Source of the DNA: JANYJJ01 sp038241115 | GTDB lineage: Bacteria; Pseudomonadota; Gammaproteobacteria; Burkholderiales; Burkholderiaceae_C | Assembly: GCA_038241115.1 (NCBI GenBank) | Contig: JBBRGA010000041.1 | Span: forward strand, 1 to 23,653 | Length of the DNA stretch: 23,653 bases | Direction: 5' to 3' | In this document: positions 22,170-23,653 of the stretch, in pieces | How the letters are laid out: every line of letters begins with the position of its first letter | How positions within the stretch are numbered: position 1 is the first letter of the stretch | The notes under the pieces: model-generated | What the model saw: only the letters and a program-made list of their open reading frames with translations | Databases searched by the model: none | Told to the model about the DNA's origin: nothing | Program-made: the position numbers and the translations under genes

Positions 22170-23554
22170 TGAAGCTCGGCAGGTATCGAATGGAAGGCGG
22201 GATGGGCTTGGTGGTGCTTGTGCTGGCCGCCCTGATTGGCGCACCGGCGCAAGCCCAAAGCAGCGCACCGCAAACGGCCACATGCCCCGCCGGCTTGCCC
22301 GCAGCCACCCGCTGCCTCACTGGGCAAGACAGCGCCGGCGCGCACTACTGGATTGCAGTGCCCGCCAACTGGAATCAAGTGTTGGTCATGCATGCCCACG
22401 GAGGCCCCGAACTGGGTGAGCCGACATCGCAGCGCAGCGCCGACGACCTGACGCGCTGGGCCATCACCGTGAAGGCCGGCTACGCCTGGGCGGGCTCCAG
22501 CTTTCGCCAAGGCGGTGTCGAAGTGCGCGCCGCGGCAGAAGACACCGAACGCCTGCGCCAGATTTTTGTGGCGCATGTGGCCAAGCCGCGCCTGACGTTG
22601 TTGCACGGCCAAAGCTGGGGAGCCAGCGTGGCTGCCAAAGCGGCTGAGATGTACGCCTCTTTGGCCAACATACCCGCCGATGGCCGCTTGCCCTACGACG
22701 GCGTTTTGCTGACCAGTGGCGTGCTGGGCGGCGGCACACGTTCGTACGAATTCCGACTTGATCTGCGCGTGGTTTACCAGGCCCTGTGCAACAACCACCC
22801 ACTGCCCAGCGAACCGCAATACCCGCTGTGGCAAGGCCTGCCGCCCGGCGCCAAACTCAGCCGCGCCGAACTGGCCCAACGCGTCAACGACTGCACCGGC
22901 TTGAATCTGCAAGCAGCCCAGCGCAGCGCCGAGCAGCAACGCAAGCTCAGCACTTTGTTGAGCGTGATTCGCATCCCCGAGCGCTCATTGCTGGGCCATC
23001 TGAACTGGGGCACTTTTCACTTTGCCGACGTGGTGTTCAAGCGCCTGAACGGCGGCAACCCTTGGGGCAATCTGGGCGCCAATTACACCGGCTCCGCGGA
23101 CGACGCAGCGCTCAATGCTGCCGTTGCGCGCTACCGCGCCGACCCCGCAGCAACGGCGCGCTTCGCCGCCGACACCGATCTGAACGGCCGCATCGGCGTG
23201 CCCGTGCTCACGGCCCATGCCGTGGGCGACCCGGTGGCTTTCGTCGAACTGGAAAACGAGTTTTTTTCAACGATGCAGCGCGCCGGAAACACAAAAAACC
23301 TGCTACAGGTTTTCACGACCGAAAGCGAGCACAGCTACTGGAGCGACCCGGAATATCCGGCCCTGTTCGCCGCGCTACAGGCGTGGGTAGAAAGCGGGCC
23401 GAAGAACGCGACCAAGCCGTCAGCGCAAGCCATCAGCGACGCCTGCAAACGCTTCGCCGCCACCTTTTCAGGCGGCTGCCATTTCGACGTGAGTTACGAA
23501 GCTCCGCCGCTGAGCAACCGCGTCGCAGCGCGCGAGCGCGGCACATTGCCCTAG
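22169..23554 (+). CDS. Secreted alpha/beta-hydrolase-fold protein, substrate unknown
   Basis: A 461-residue protein with an N-terminal signal peptide (hydrophobic GLVVLVLAALIGA at about 13-25, cleavage probably after AQA near residue 29). It is therefore likely periplasmic or secreted. The hydrolase fold is suggested by VLVMHAHGGP (71-80), the nucleophile elbow LLHGQSWGAS (S149), D354 in AHAVGDPV and H388 in ESEHSYW, in the right order for a Ser-Asp-His triad. Six cysteines (39, 49, 207, 242, 426, 437) could form three disulfides, fitting export. I recognise the fold but no specific family; some exported tannase-, feruloyl-esterase- or peptidase-like hydrolases look similar. The chosen start overlaps the stop of the preceding esterase gene by one base. 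ATGs at 22190 or 22202 would also leave a usable signal peptide. Confidence 0.85.
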   Translation: MKLGRYRMEGGMGLVVLVLAALIGAPAQAQSSAPQTATCPAGLPAATRCLTGQDSAGAHYWIAVPANWNQVLVMHAHGGPELGEPTSQRSADDLTRWAITVKAGYAWAGSSFRQGGVEVRAAAEDTERLRQIFVAHVAKPRLTLLHGQSWGASVAAKAAEMYASLANIPADGRLPYDGVLLTSGVLGGGTRSYEFRLDLRVVYQALCNNHPLPSEPQYPLWQGLPPGAKLSRAELAQRVNDCTGLNLQAAQRSAEQQRKLSTLLSVIRIPERSLLGHLNWGTFHFADVVFKRLNGGNPWGNLGANYTGSADDAALNAAVARYRADPAATARFAADTDLNGRIGVPVLTAHAVGDPVAFVELENEFFSTMQRAGNTKNLLQVFTTESEHSYWSDPEYPALFAALQAWVESGPKNATKPSAQAISDACKRFAATFSGGCHFDVSYEAPPLSNRVAARERGTLP

Positions 23555-23653
23555 ACCTGAACCGCCTTGCGGCGCGCTTTCCAGGCACCGATGAGCACCA
23601 GCAAACCGGGAATCAGAATCGCGGCCCAAATGATTTTGTCGAGGTTGGCTTTG
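23551..23653 (-). CDS. 3'-terminal fragment of a small or C-terminally anchored membrane protein
   Basis: Reading the minus strand from the window end gives 33 codons to a TAG at 23551-23553. They encode a short polar start (KANLDK), a hydrophobic helix (IIWAAILIPGLLVLIGAW) and a basic tail (KARRKAVQV). This is the pattern of a last transmembrane segment followed by a positive cytoplasmic end. The 5' part lies outside the window and I do not recognise the family. The stop codon interlocks with that of the plus-strand hydrolase in the four bases CTAG. That the frame is coding is inferred from the membrane-like sequence and open frame only. Confidence 0.55.
   Translation of the reverse strand, partial: KANLDKIIWAAILIPGLLVLIGAWKARRKAVQV

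Overview
The window is GC-rich chromosomal DNA from a betaproteobacterium. The order Burkholderiales, family Comamonadaceae or a close relative, is my inference. It rests on codon usage, the queG / tsaE / amiC cluster, a PhaB-type acetoacetyl-CoA reductase, and the NodT-type outer-membrane lipoprotein that closes the RND efflux operon. I see no rRNA, tRNA, CRISPR array, transposase or integrase.

Layout. (1) 1-5907, plus strand: a tripartite RND efflux operon of adaptor (5' end outside the window), inner-membrane pump and outer-membrane channel lipoprotein. (2) 5908-6385: a gene-poor gap between convergent genes, holding two copies of a 73-bp palindromic element, a 23-bp periodic array built from one of its arms, and a 13-bp tandem repeat. 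(3) 6386-14760: a signalling block. On the minus strand are a hybrid histidine kinase whose membrane domain resembles plant ethylene receptors, a translationally coupled single-receiver protein, and an HTH-receiver protein with unusual domain order. Divergently on the plus strand are a GAF-PAS-GGDEF-EAL protein and a chemoreceptor, downstream of a sequence resembling a flagellar sigma-28 promoter. (4) 14888-18027: metabolic genes, namely an SDR oxidoreductase (minus), a transaldolase (plus) and a PhaB-like reductase (plus). (5) 18059-21071: a housekeeping cluster. queG (minus) is back to back with tsaE (plus) without a spacer base, and tsaE is followed by amiC. (6) 21210-23554: two unrelated alpha/beta hydrolases, one cytoplasmic of the HSL family and one with a signal peptide, joined by a one-base overlap. 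The window ends in the 3' part of an unidentified minus-strand membrane-protein gene whose stop codon interlocks with that of the last hydrolase.

The most interesting part is the signalling block. The kinase has Asp, Tyr, Pro, Cys and His at the same relative spacing as the copper/ethylene-binding residues of Arabidopsis ETR1. Next to it lie c-di-GMP and chemotaxis genes that may belong to the flagellar regulon. My inference is a membrane sensor of ethylene, or another copper-bound small ligand, acting on motility or surface behaviour. The rest of the window is mostly recognisable families, with some unusual junctions and repeats recorded in the findings.
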